Source of the DNA: Amoebidium appalachense
Lineage: Eukaryota; Ichthyosporea
Reading direction: 5' to 3'
Length of the DNA: 64,000 nt
NCBI GenBank assembly: GCA_963693365.1
Contig: CAVNZM010000018.1
Coordinates: 930,001 to 994,000 of the forward strand
Made by a program: the position numbers and the translations under genes. The notes under the pieces were generated by a model. It made no database searches, was not told the DNA's origin, and worked only from the letters and a program-made list of their open reading frames with translations. Below, in pieces: positions 36,416 through 47,293 of the stretch. Numbering within the stretch: the stretch's first letter is position 1; every line of letters begins with the position of its first letter.

Positions 36416-37431
36416 TTAGGCCCTGTGCCCACCGGTCCCCGGAGGGGTCGATGGACCGGCTCCGGATGGGCCACTGCCGGGTCCGCGCCGAGCCCGGGTG
36501 ACTTCGGCGAGGGTCTTGGCTTGACGAACAGCCCGGGTGGCCAAGGCAGGGGGCAGGGGCAGGCTGCGCGCAGGGAGCTCCTCAAACTGCTCTGCAACAG
36601 CCCAGTCCCCGTTGGACTGATCAGCAGTCTGCACAGCCAGCAGACGGCGCACACCAACTTCCACAGCAGGTGACTCCTTGCGGGCCTTAGGGTCGGCGGC
36701 TAGCAGCAGATCCAGCATACGGGCAAGCGTCAGAGCCTCCCGTTTGTTGCGGTAGCTGACCCAATCCGCCGCGTGGACAGCCGCAGTGACCGAGGCCTGG
36801 TCAGCCAAGGTGCTCTTGAGGTAGGAAGGGGCCAGACTCTCTTTGACGCGCAGGTTGACTTTGGCACCGCTGGAGAGCAGATAACGGCTGGGGGTGGGTT
36901 TGGAACGGCCAGAGGAACGACGGCGGCGAGAGGAACGACCGTAGCCACTGCTGCTGGAATCAGAATCCTCACTCGACGATGGGGTGTCTTTGCCCGCGCA
37001 GACAGCGTGCTCAGCAGGCCGCCGGCAGAGGGCTTCTTGGGGCGACCAGACTGGGCAACAGAGAGGGCTTGCACTTGGGCAGAAAGCGCCTGCAGCTGCT
37101 CTTGGACGTCTACACCGTCAGAACGCCGCTGGGGAGAGGGCGACCCAGGTGGGGGGGAGGCACGGCCGCTGCGAGGAGTGCGACAGAGCAAGTGCAGCTG
37201 GTCGGTGACTTTCCAACCGACCATCTCAGGGTCATCAAAAGCCACCGAGCGCGCCTTGAGGGCTGAAACCACACTGTTGACGGTTTCTGCCGGCAGGCTG
37301 TTCCAGGGGAGGGCGTTGGACTGCAAAACGGCCAGACTTTTGAGACTTGCGTCGTCCGCATCGGTAGAGATCTCCAAAAGCTTTTCGAGGAGAGAGGCCC
37401 CCTTGGCGACCAGTGCAGATGGAGGGGCCAT
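36416..37431 (-). pseudogene. gag: Gag-like, frameshifted (E3)
   Basis: Starts MAPPSALVAKGASLLEKL. A deletion of about 34 nt near 36990 (GGTGTCTTTGCCCGCG) removes the KEPVYAYDTGSED segment and shifts frame; the C-terminal 130 residues are open in the original frame (36416-36808). Confidence 0.85.
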
Positions 37432-38163
37432 TGCAATGCTCACAAACCAGACTAGAGCACGAAAACTTGAAAACGAAGACTGGAAAATGCAAAAACGTGG
37501 GAAAACCGACACCGCAAAAAACGTCCGAAAACCAGCTAAAACGCAACGGCGCGCACGCAAAACTCTTACCAGATGCTGCCGAAGCTAAGCGCGCGCTCCT
37601 GGGCAAAAAACACTAGAGAAAAAACGAACAAGAGCGCGAAAAATGGGGACTAGAGTTGCAAAAACTTAGCTAAAAAATTGGGGCTAAAGAGACCTAAACG
37701 CGCTCAGTAGCGCCGCAACTGACTTCCCTGGGGCCGCGCGAGCTCATTATAGAGCGCGGCCCACATTTTTGCCTATGGAAATATGAAGAAATGATTTAGA
37801 ACCTATCAAATCCATGAAATCTACCAAAATGGAATTTTTGCTGCACATCAACCAATGAAAAATTTTCACAAGTGGCTAAAACCCCTAGATCATAAAGACC
37901 AAATCGATTGCCGCCCATTTCGGACTAGATATAACTCAAACTCATCAATATATCCATATGGCATATCCCACAGAACATAAAAACAGCTACAGCTCCCTAA
38001 ATAAAAATGCTAGCAGCCTGAAACTTTGCACACACATCAAACACACCATGGCCTACAGCATTATACTACCACGAAGATTACAGCACACTCGCAACACACA
38101 ATTTCACTCCAACGGGGCTATCTAATTCTCCTGCAAAGAAAACACGTTTACAAACTTAATATT

Positions 38164-38907
38164 GTGAATGAATAAAATACTTGCTTACGTGCTGGTAACA
38201 TACGAGAAACAAGGATTCTTATGCCAACGTCGTCTTTACCAGCCCCAGCAAGGGGATACATGAGCCGGTGCCTGTGGATCAATCTCACAAGCAGCACAGG
38301 TGTGCTCCACAGGAGCAATGAAAAGAATGACAAATGTCATACAGAAACATGCTCAAAAAACGTAGCCTAGTGCCTAAATAGGCAAAGGGTGTGGTGGGTG
38401 GGCAAAAACTTAGCTAAAAAATTGGGGCTAAAGAGACCTAAACGCGCTCAGTAGCGCCGCAACTGACCTCCCTGGGGCCGCGCGAGCTCATTATAGAGCG
38501 CGGCCCACATTTTTGCCTATGGAAATATGAAGAAATGATTTAGAACCTATCAAATCCATGAAATCTACCAAAATGGAATTTTTGCTGCACATCAACCAAT
38601 GAAAAATTTTCACAAGTGGCTAAAACCCCTAGATCATAAAGACCAAATCGATTGCCGCCCATTTCGGACTAGATATAACTCAAACTCATCAATATATCCA
38701 TATGGCATATCCCACAGAACATAAAAACAGCTACAGCTCCCTAAATAAAAATGCTAGCAGCCTGAAACTTTGCACACACATCAAACACACCATGGCCTAC
38801 AGCATTATACTACCACGAAGTTTACAGCACACTCGCAACACACAATTGCACTCCAACGGGGCTATCTTATTCTCCTGCAAAGAAAACACGTTTACAAACT
38901 TAATATT
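38164..38907 (-). mobile_element. 52-bp flank plus recombinant solo unit, 744-bp duplication
   Basis: The 52 bp GTGAATGAATAAAATACTTG... (38164-38215) recur at 38908-38959, exactly 744 bp apart. Between them is a solo B-spacer-A unit, 38216-38905. Its B carries the 2-bp loss (AAGCAGCAC) seen in E4 B2, while its A carries the GGGGCTA and GATTTAG variants of E3 A1. It is therefore a crossover product of E3 and E4. Confidence 0.88.
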
Positions 38908-40347
38908 GTGAATGAATAAAATACTTGCTTACGTGCTGGTAACATACGAGAAACAAGGATTCTTATGCCAACGTCGTCTTTACCAGCCCCAGCAAGGGGA
39001 TACATGAGCCGGTGCCTGTGGATCAATCTCACAAGCAGCACAGGTGTGCTCCACAGGAGCAATGAAAAGAATGACAAATGTCATACAGAAACATGCTCAA
39101 AAAACGTAGCCTAGTGCCTAAATAGGCAAAGGGTGTGGTGGGTGGGCAAAAACTTAGCTAAAAAATTGGGCCTAAAGAGACCTAAACGCGCTCAGTAGCG
39201 CCGCAACTGACCTCCCTGGTAAAGACAACGTTGGCATAAGAAGCTCATTATAGAGCGCGGCCCACATTTTTGCCTATGGAAATATGAAGAAATGACTTAG
39301 AACCTATCAAATCCATGAAATCTACCAAAATGGAATTTTTGCTGCACATCAACCAATGAAAACGTTTCACAAGTGGCTAAAACCCCTAGATCATAAAGAC
39401 CAAATCGATTGCCGCCCATTTCGGACTTGATATAACTCAAACTCATCAATATATCCATATGGCATATCCCACAGAACATAAAGACAGCTACAGCTCCCTA
39501 AATAAAAATGCTAGCAGCCTGAAACTTTGCACACACATCAAACACACCATGGCCTACAACATTATACTACCACGAAGTTTACAGCACACTCGCAACACAC
39601 AATTTCACTCCAACGGGGCTATCTAATTCTCCTGCAAAGAAAACACGTTTACAAACTTAATATTCTTATGCCAACGTCGTCTTTACCAGCCCCAGCAAGG
39701 GGATACATGAGCCGGTGCCTGTGGATCAATCTCACAAGCAGGCACAGGTGTGCTCCACCACTCCCTACCTGGCACGGGAAGGAACGAACCATGCCGTGGG
39801 TGACTGACGCAGCGCTGCAGCCTGGGCAAGGAGCGACGCAGGCACGCGAATAGAAAGAACAAGAGACTGGCCGGTCTGCACATACCGGCGGAGGGAGGCA
39901 TGCGATCTCCATCGACCACGCAGAGCAATCGTCTCTACTGAAACCCCCCTGACATAGTCTCTCGAGGCACCACCACCATGGCGAAGACTGTGAAGATGGA
40001 ACCCATACTCGTTGAGGCCGAGGGAGTCACATGCCGCTTGGAACTTGGCACGCAGAACATCATACGAGAAAGGAAACAGCCGCGCAGAAGGGGGGCGCCA
40101 CGGAACCAGAAAGACAGGATGGCCAACAGGGACGGATCGGTGATGGGGACAAACTGATTGGGACCGGTCTTGGTGTCGGCCAGGCGGATGCCGCCTGTAC
40201 CGGGTGGCATGTCGTGGGGAACGGGGTCGTCGGGCAATATAAGATCCGTACGGGTGAGCATAAGCAACCACGGCCCTCTGAAAAAAAGACGGCCTGGCCG
40301 CAGAACGGGGTCAAAAGAGCAGATTGGTATTTCGATCCACTGGATTC

Positions 40348-40727
40348 GCTAGCAAACTACTATCAGTGCGCAGATTATGAAGGAAACCATAAGGAAAAAA
40401 AAAAACGACAAAAGTTTATGAAGTGCTTCCTATGTTCTAGGGCGTTTTTTTGTCTTAGAGTAATATGCGCAAGCCCTATAGCACAAAGTTTTGGCATAGT
40501 GTACATAATAGTGTAGCTGAGTCTCAGTATAGTTATATCTATTGAGCAGTTCACGTTTACACAAACACGGCCGTGAGCAAAGATCTACTACAAAACTAGA
40601 ACTCTTCTTTGCGTATATTCTCTCAAAGGTGTTTCTATCCACTAGGTAACATAATACTACCTGTATGTCAAGTATTAGAACGTCTATGTCCTGCAACACT
40701 AACCACCAACCAATAAACACTGTGTAG

Positions 40728-40761
<34 letters not shown>

Positions 40762-40831
40762 CAAACCCTGACACCTCTACCTAGTGGCAAAAAAAGAAAA
40801 GAAAGAGGGTTAGAAAACACTGACAAAGCCG
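40348..40831. other. 3' untranslated part of the P-like element
   Basis: Between subterminal repeat and transposase stop. A C-run of about 30 lies at 40729-40759. No ORF of interest. Confidence 0.6.
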
Positions 40832-41876
40832 CTAGAGCTCTGCTTCCTCCAAATACGCCTCTACCATCCAATCGTACTCCGCCTCTGCTGCCTCCAGTGC
40901 AGCCACCAGTTCGTCATCGTTTCCCTCCATCTCCCACTCGACGGTAGGTGATTCCGCCGTGGTTGTTTTGTTTTCACCTTTCTTTCCCTTCTTCCTCCCT
41001 TCGCCTCCCTTTTCCTCTGTTTTGCTCTCCTTTTTCTTCTTTGCTGGTTTTGTCGACGGCATGCTCCCTGCAACTGTGGCGGGGACGCCTGCCCCCGCGA
41101 CGGCCTCGCTCGCCGCCAAAGCGGCCGCCTGCACTGTTTTGGCTTTCCCGGTTTGCTTTGTTGGGTGCTTTCTTCGCTTGTTCCTTGCGTTGACGCACAT
41201 ACGCACTCAGATGGCAGTTGGTTGCAACGGTTATCAGTCGTTCCACTAGTGCTCTCTTTTGCGTGCCACACACCCCACACTCGTCCATAAGTGCCTTATC
41301 GGTATTGTACCTTTTGACTGCATGTTCGCTGAGTAGCACAGCCACCGTTCTATGGCTGCCCCCCGGAAGGTACGTGTTGACCAGTGGCTTTAGCAGTGCC
41401 TCCACCACACAGTAGACCTATGTGACAATGCTCACTGTTGGTGGTGAAGGGAAAGTCAGGCCCCCCCGATTGGCGGCGCGGATGAGTCGGTAGTGATCGT
41501 CTCTGGCTCTCCCGGCCGTAGTGGTGGCTGTTTCGGTAGCTGTGGTGCTTGTTTCAGTGGGTGTGTTGGTGTTTTTGTTGGGTGTGGTGATTTCGAGATG
41601 TGCACGACATGTGTTGCAGCCAACACCGCGCACGTGAAGCGCGTGCACACAGAACCCTGCCCGGTAGGTTAGCACCTCTGGCTTTCTGATGTCTTCGCTG
41701 ATTTTATAGACGTGGCCCCAGATGGTGTTGTTGTAGAGTGGGAGGATGGTCTCGATGGTGATCGTTTTGCGTTTCTTGTTGAGCGCTGTGTTCATGTTGT
41801 CGAACAGCTGTGTTACATTTGTGCCCGTCTGCACTGCCAGCTTTGCCAGCTTCTGCACCCGTATCCTTTTGACGGC
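40832..41876 (-). pseudogene. P-like transposase, C-terminal region
   Basis: Begins after an acceptor near 41877 (AVKRIRVQKLAKLAVQTG). It contains the Cys-rich segment FCVHALHVRGVGCNTC and the diagnostic ANRGGLTFPSPPTVSIV of THAP/P-type transposases. A TAG at 41418-41420 interrupts the frame right after this motif; reading continues in the same frame (VVEALLKPLVNTYLPGG ... CGVCGTQKRALVERLITVAT). A frameshift near 41190 follows, after which a Lys-rich then acidic tail (ELVAALEAAEAEYDWMVEAY) ends at 40832. The tail in this frame looks more protein-like than the alternative ending at 40974. Confidence 0.7.
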
Positions 41877-42054
41877 CTGGAGAGTCTGTTCATAGAGGTG
41901 AGTTTATTGTGTGATTTGTGTATATATAGATGGCACGTGGCTATAAAAGTTTAATATGACACACTATGGCGCGGGTGCGCAAGCAGTGTATCATAGCATC
42001 TTCCTGTGTACACAAGCATGGTTTAGGTATATCAGCATGGGGTTGTGTATGTAT

Positions 42055-42109
<55 letters not shown>

Positions 42110-42662
42110 TACGGTGTGTGTGTGTGTGTGTGTGTGTGGTGTTTGGTGTATGTGTGTCTGTGTGTCTGTGTGTGTGTGTGTGTGTGTGCGTGTACGTGTG
42201 TGCATTTTTGTGGTTTGAGTTCAACAGCCCCCCCCCCCCCCCCCCCACCCCCCTAATTTCATTTTTCGTTCAGTTTTCTTTGCACCCTTTCTTTTCACCA
42301 CACTCCTTTTATCCTGATACCCCCCCCCTCCCCCTCCCCTCCTCCTCCAACCCCTTCTTCCGTCCCTGCCTCTCTCGCTATCCCCCCCCCCCCCCTTTTT
42401 TTTTCTCCTGATTATTTTATTCCCCGGGGCCACCATGTCATGACACCACTATCCCATTATTAAGATGAATCACCAAATCATCCTATATCTGTTCTGTCTC
42501 TGTTCTTTGTAATGCTGTATGAATCGTGTGTGTGTGATGTATCTCTTGTGTTTCATTGTTGCAGGCAGTGGGTGGGTGGCTGAGTAGCGTAGGGGTGTGT
42601 GTGTGTGGGGGGGGGGGGGGGGGGGGGGAGGGGGGGGAGGGGGCAGGAGGGGAGGTACCCAC
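41877..42662. repeat. Intron-like simple sequence in P-like element
   Basis: (GT)n blocks at about 42056-42215, C-runs near 42227-42247 and 42384-42396, pyrimidine-rich 42256-42410, and G-run 42607-42650 touching the exon donor at 42662. Confidence 0.7.
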
Positions 42663-42814
42663 CTGTGCTGTCCCAACGTTGTAGTTCCCACCGCTGTACT
42701 GTCGGATTGTGCCAAAAGCACCCTCAAGGGAGTCGGTTTGAAACTTTCTGGTGAGCACAAAGTTGACCTTCTCGCCGCTCACGCCGCTGTCCAGGAGATA
42801 GCGGATGAGACTGG
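42663..42814 (-). pseudogene. P-like transposase, internal exon
   Basis: Flanked by an acceptor (TTTAATTTGCAG) and a donor (CACAG then GTGGGTACC). Reads ASLIRYLLDSGVSGEKVNF then VLTRKFQTDSLEGAFGTIRQ and YSGGNYNVGTAQ. This matches the LTxxxxxQDxLExxFGxIR...GG.N block near the end of the catalytic domain in P-type transposases (family knowledge). Confidence 0.75.
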
Positions 42815-42939
42815 CCTGCAAATTAAAAGTCAGCAAAATCTGTGTGGCACCACATTTGACTACGCTTGGCATGTGAAAAACCATATGGAGAAGCCCCCCC
42901 CCCCCCCCCCCCCCTCCCCACTTACCCATCCCGACACAG

Positions 42940-43014
<75 letters not shown>

Positions 43015-43103
43015 ACACACAAACACACTGATGCGCGCGCACACACACACGTGTCACACACACACACACACACACACACAGTGTCACACACAGACACACA
43101 CAA

Positions 43104-43137
<34 letters not shown>

Positions 43138-43226
43138 TTCATGCCGGTCGACTCCTCATGTGACCTTGTGTGTTGGGGGGGTGAGGGGGTGAGGGGGCGA
43201 GGGCATGAGGACATTGGAGGGGGATT

Positions 43227-43257
<31 letters not shown>

Positions 43258-43382
43258 TGGTACCATTGTCTTGCTCTTAAACGCCAGCGACCATTGTGTT
43301 TCCTCCGTAAACCCTCCAGCCGGCGTGCCGCTCCGCTATTTCCAGGGCACGGACAACAAGCTGGCCGAACACGAACATCTCC
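42815..43382. repeat. C-run, (CA)n and G-run tract; missing transposase core
   Basis: C-run 42896-42914, (CA)n 42941-43135, G-run 43225-43257. In an intact P-type transposase the RNase H-like catalytic core should lie hereabouts. Only a coiled-coil segment (43259-43382 minus, KEMFVFGQLVVRALEIAERH) with a GTACCA donor beside the G-run is seen. Confidence 0.65.
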
Positions 43383-44075
43383 TTCTTATGCCAACGTCGT
43401 CTTTACCAGCCCCAGCAAGGGGATACATGAGCCGGTGCCCGTGGATCAATCTCACAAGCAGGCACAGGTGTGCTCCACAGGAGCAATGAAAAGAATGACA
43501 AATGTCATACAGAAACATGCTCAAAAAACGTAGCCTAGTGCCTAAATAGGCAAAGGGTGTGGTGGGTGGGCAAAAACTCAGCTAAAACATTGGGCCTAAA
43601 GAGACCTAAACGCGCTCAGTAGCGCCGCAACTGACCTCCCTGGGGCCGCGCAAGCTCATTATAGAGCGCGGCCCACATTATTGCCTATGGAAATATGAAG
43701 AAATGACTTAGAACCTATCAAATCCATGAAATCTACCAAAATGGAATTTTTGCTGCACATCAACCAATGAAAAATTTTCACAAGTGGCTAAAACCCCTAG
43801 ATCATAAAGACCAAATCGATTGCCGCCCATTTCGGACTAGATATAACTCAAACTCATCAATATATCCATATGGCATATCCCACAGAACATAAAAACAGCT
43901 ACAGCTCCCTAAATAAAAATGCTAGCAGCCTGAAACTTTGCACACACATCAAACACACCATGGCCTACAACATTATACTACCACGAAGTTTACAGCACAC
44001 TCGCAACACACAATTTCACTCCAACGGGGCTATCTAATTCTCCTGCAAAGAAAACACGTTTACAAACTTAATATT
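43383..44075 (-). mobile_element. Solo unit nested in the P-like transposase gene
   Basis: Complete B-spacer-A unit flanked by TT (43383-43384 and 44074-44075). Removing the unit and one TT gives an uninterrupted coiled-coil reading frame (VARKRQ then KEMFVFG), so the target was coding sequence. Confidence 0.92.
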
Positions 44076-44531
44076 CTGGCGCTTCCTCGCTACTGCCTCT
44101 TCTTCTTGCCTTGCCCGAACCTTCTCCATCTTTGCGGCTCTCTCTTCCGGGTCCGGTACGAGGAGGCGCGGAAGGGGCGCTCAGGTAACTGGGGCAGGTG
44201 GGAAAAATGCTCGGGACGGCGCCTGGCCTAGGCCACGTTTTGCCACCTTTTTTAACGATGTCATGGGCGGGAAAGTGACGGCAGCAGACCCGCGCAACAC
44301 CGTGCGGGTCGAAGTTCTCAGGCCACTGCCTCGCACAGCACGTAGCCACGCACTGAGAAGGTTCCATGTTTCTTCGCGTAGCTTCTCGCTTTTAATGCGC
44401 CCGTCGTTTGGGTTGGGGAATTTGTAAACAAAAACCTTGTTTTGGTCGTCCTAGTTGCCTCTGCAGCCTGGAACACTGCATATGTTACCGATTTTGTTGC
44501 TACGCAGACCGTTACTCCTCTTCTTATCCAT
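44076..44531 (-). pseudogene. THAP DNA-binding domain of P-like transposase
   Basis: From Met at 44529-44531. The C2CH zinc site is readable: CSVPGCRGN, then VYKFPNPNDGR, then in a shifted frame RVCCRHFPAHD and the closing AVPSIF box typical of THAP domains. A TAG at 44451-44453 follows RGN and a one-base frameshift lies between the two halves (around 44350), so the domain is broken. A charged coiled coil follows (KMEKVRARQEEEAVARK). THAP domains bind the element ends; here the inferred sites are the terminal and subterminal repeats. Confidence 0.75.
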
Positions 44532-45161
44532 TCCAGGCTCGGGAGGAGCAGCTCCCTTCATAAGGCCAGTCCCGCCGTCAGCCATGTTACCGATGTCTCC
44601 GTCTTTGAACCAAAAAGAGCGAGACGTACATGTTCTGTGCCGACATCTCGTTTTAGGGCCGGAATCCAGTGGATCGAAATACCACGAGCACAATGGAATG
44701 CGATTTTATGACGTAGTGTATCCAGGCCGTCTTTTTTCAGAGGGCCTTGAAGCAACTCACTGACACGAAAATAACACTCAAATCCAAGCAAAACAGCAAT
44801 ACCACCAAACAAGGGGCCAATTTTGGAATACAAATGATGGCCAATGACGAGGACCAATGAAAACGGAAGCGGGGGCGTGGTCTTTGCTGGAACAAGCCGG
44901 TTCCAGCCCTGCAGGCTCCGTTGGGCGGCCTGCAGGTGTGGACCCAGGCGTGGCATGAAAAGCTTGATGCCGGCAGCTGTGTTGACACAGCGCTGACGCT
45001 GGCCACGCGATGGATCAATGGCATAACACTCCTCAAAATACTCCACCAGGAGGTCGTCCAGTTCGGCGGGGGACTTGGTGTCGGTACCAGGGGGCAACCG
45101 ATCCAGGAACTCAACAACAGCATCCCGGTAGGCCTTGAGGGTTGGGGGCTTTATGGCCTGG

Positions 45162-47184
45162 TCAGCCAGAAAACCGCGAGGGACCATCTGCAGGATTGTG
45201 GGCTGACGGCAGCCACACACAATACAAACGAATGTCGAGGGCAAGCGTGTAGGCAGCCACCTGGCGGCATACACGGTTCAGGCGTCGGGATGCTGAACGA
45301 CCCTTAGCAACAGCCCCAAGCAGCGCCGTCGAATCAAGGCCCCAAAGGTAGCGGGAGCCCCGGGCAGCCGTAGACCGACCTAATCGACGAAGCCCCAGGA
45401 GCAAGGCTTCTCCCTCCAGAATGTTGATGTGGTCGGAGTGGCGCCAACGATGACTGATGTTGGTGGTCCACCGGCCACCAACAGCTGCCAGGATAGGTGC
45501 CGGGGGGGCGGACGGGCTTGGCTCGTGCACAAGACCTGACAGCTGGCTGTAGTGGCCACGCCGGTTGCAGTGAGGCAGCACTTTGCGGAAAAGCGTTGCT
45601 GGAAGCACCCGGGACACCACTGCACCACCCAACAAGGAAGCATCAGTGCAGAACATGGTGCTAGCAAACCCAGAACGCAAATCACAACGCATCAAAGGGG
45701 CCAAAGCACACATTGCCTGAAGCTCCCACACCACGGGCGGGGAAAGGGGCTGTTCCCGACCCCCCAGCTGCTCCACAAAACTGTAGACGGCACTCAGAAC
45801 CGACAAAAGCGGCCGCTGCAGCAGTGCCGCCCACACCCAACCACCAAGCAACTGCTGCAAACGGAGCTGCGTGACGACACCACGACGCAACACGGCCTGG
45901 GTTTCCGCCACCAGACGGCACAAGGAAGCGCCAGACGGGCGAAATATCCCGGAGCGATGCATTTCCAGGCCTAGCAGCACCATAGAGGACGACGAACCAG
46001 CAGCCACATCCTTCTTGACATTGGAGGGAAGACCAGCCGGGCCGGTGACGCCATGATACGATTCACGCTGACGATTGATGGCGGTGGCATCTGTGCCGAC
46101 CCAGCCACAGTCGTCCACATACAGGGCATGCTGCGTGGCCTCCACAGGCCGCGGCACTATCGCACAGAGGCGCTCAATGTGGGGCATGCCGGCTCGGTCA
46201 GCCAACTGCCCATGGACGTCTTGAGCCACAAGCACAGAATGCACCCAGCCCATGGGCACGGTCTTGAGGGCCGGGTACACAAGCCGGTCGGGCCCAGAAA
46301 TGCCAACAGCCTCCGAAGACACAGGCGGCAATCCGAAGTACCGCCACAGCCACTCGGGGGCAAGAAGACGATGGAACTGGTTGTCCATGTCCGACTTGCC
46401 AAAATAGAGGCAATCCTCAGGCCCCAGCAACAGATCGGCAAAATCGGCAGGGTTGGGCAGGTGCACCTTGAAAGCAGGATGATCACGGGCAAAGAACAGG
46501 TTGCCACGACGGCCGTCAAAATGACGCGGGCTCTGGTGTCTTTGGGGACCCCAAACAGCCCATTGATGGCCAGTGGTTTTTCCTCCGCCTCGAAATAGTG
46601 CACCATGCCGCAGTCTTGAAGCCGAAGAAGCAGGGGACCGTATTCCCTACTGGGAACGTGATGCGCCGGTCGGATGCGGCGCAGCTCTGCAGGCGTCGGT
46701 GGAACAGGCTTGAGAAGGCCGCCGTTGCAGTTGGCCAAAAACGGCTGCAGCGTAGGAGACAAAAACTGCAACACGTCCACTGTGGCTCCAACCCCAGGGG
46801 GTGGCAAAGCGGCATTTGCCGCCGTGAGAGGTAGCCATCCTGTCAATACAGGGTAGGCCGCGGGGACCGCAGCCAAGACACTACTCGCAGGCTGAGCGTC
46901 GTAGACACCCGCGCGTATAGCATCGTAGCTGGCCCTAAGGACAAAGGTCCACAGGGCATGGTGGTGACTGTTCACCAACCGGGTCGGGAATGGGCAAGGG
47001 CCGCCTGCCCACACAGCTCGTTGAGGGCACCAAGACAACGGTTAGCCAAGGTAACCCCCTTCAGGCAGTGAGACAGACGTTGCCGACGGCGTTGACTCCG
47101 TAGACGGGCTTGTCCAGAACGGTCCGGCACAGGAATGGCCGGAACAGGAAACAAATCAGAGGCGGCAAAGACATGACGTGGCAT
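45162..47184 (-). pseudogene. Reverse transcriptase-RNase H, two frameshifts (E4)
   Basis: From MPRHVFAASD (47182-47184) to SRFSG stop. Lesions: two extra bases near 47013 (GCCCACACAGCTC) and one lost base near 46519 (GTCAAAATGACG). The stretch 45162-46466 (434 aa, from the RT palm to the RNase H end) is open and keeps SDMDNQFHRLL, LYVDDCGWVG, CTDASLLGG, ILEGEALLLGL and WGLDSTALLG. Confidence 0.85.
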
Positions 47185-47293
47185 AGCTGTGGAATCCTTA
47201 GAAAAATTAGGGGGATATTGAATCAAGGGCACGTGGCAGGAAACCACAAGAAAATAATATACAGAACTGCGTGCCGAACCCCCAAAGGGCCGT

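Larger units (their letters stand above)
27776..38163 (-). mobile_element. YR retrotransposon copy E3 (minus), interrupted by a LINE
   Basis: B2 27776-27871, spacer, A2 27963-28264 plus 33089-33294, B1 33295-33390, YR, RT/RNase H, gag, leader, A1 37658-38161. The flanks are TT on both sides (27776-27777 and 38162-38163). A1 and A2 share private variants (AATGATTTAGAACC, GCGCGAGCTCATTATAGAG), as expected for the two repeats of one insertion. A 4.8 kb LINE splits A2. Recombinase intact; RT/RNase H and gag frameshifted. Confidence 0.92.
40269..44749 (-). mobile_element. P-element-like (THAP) DNA transposon, degenerate
   Basis: Terminal inverted repeats: left 40269-40297 and right 44722-44749 both read CA(C/A)GGCCCTCTGAAAAAA then GACGGCCTGG inward. 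They are flanked by the 7-bp duplication AAGCAAC (40262-40268, 44750-44756). A perfect 23-bp subterminal inverted repeat beginning TGGTATTTCGATCCACTGG lies at 40325-40347 and 44662-44684. Inside, on the minus strand, are a THAP domain and C-terminal P-transposase segments, but the middle of the transposase is missing. A solo YR unit lies inside (43383-44075). Non-autonomous now. Confidence 0.85.
39765..45187 (-). pseudogene. Tyrosine recombinase of E4, split by P-like element
   Basis: Coding parts 44757-45187 (N-terminal, MVPRGFLADQAIKPP) and 39765-40268 (C-terminal). The P-like element inserted just upstream of the LTRADLIL segment, leaving the 7-bp duplication AAGCAAC. The N-terminal part also has an extra codon-sized insertion (LFGGIAVLLG) and the C-terminal part has an inserted base pair set at HGGGAS plus a lost base near 40091 (GGGGGGCGCC region), so it was decaying in any case. 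Confidence 0.85.
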
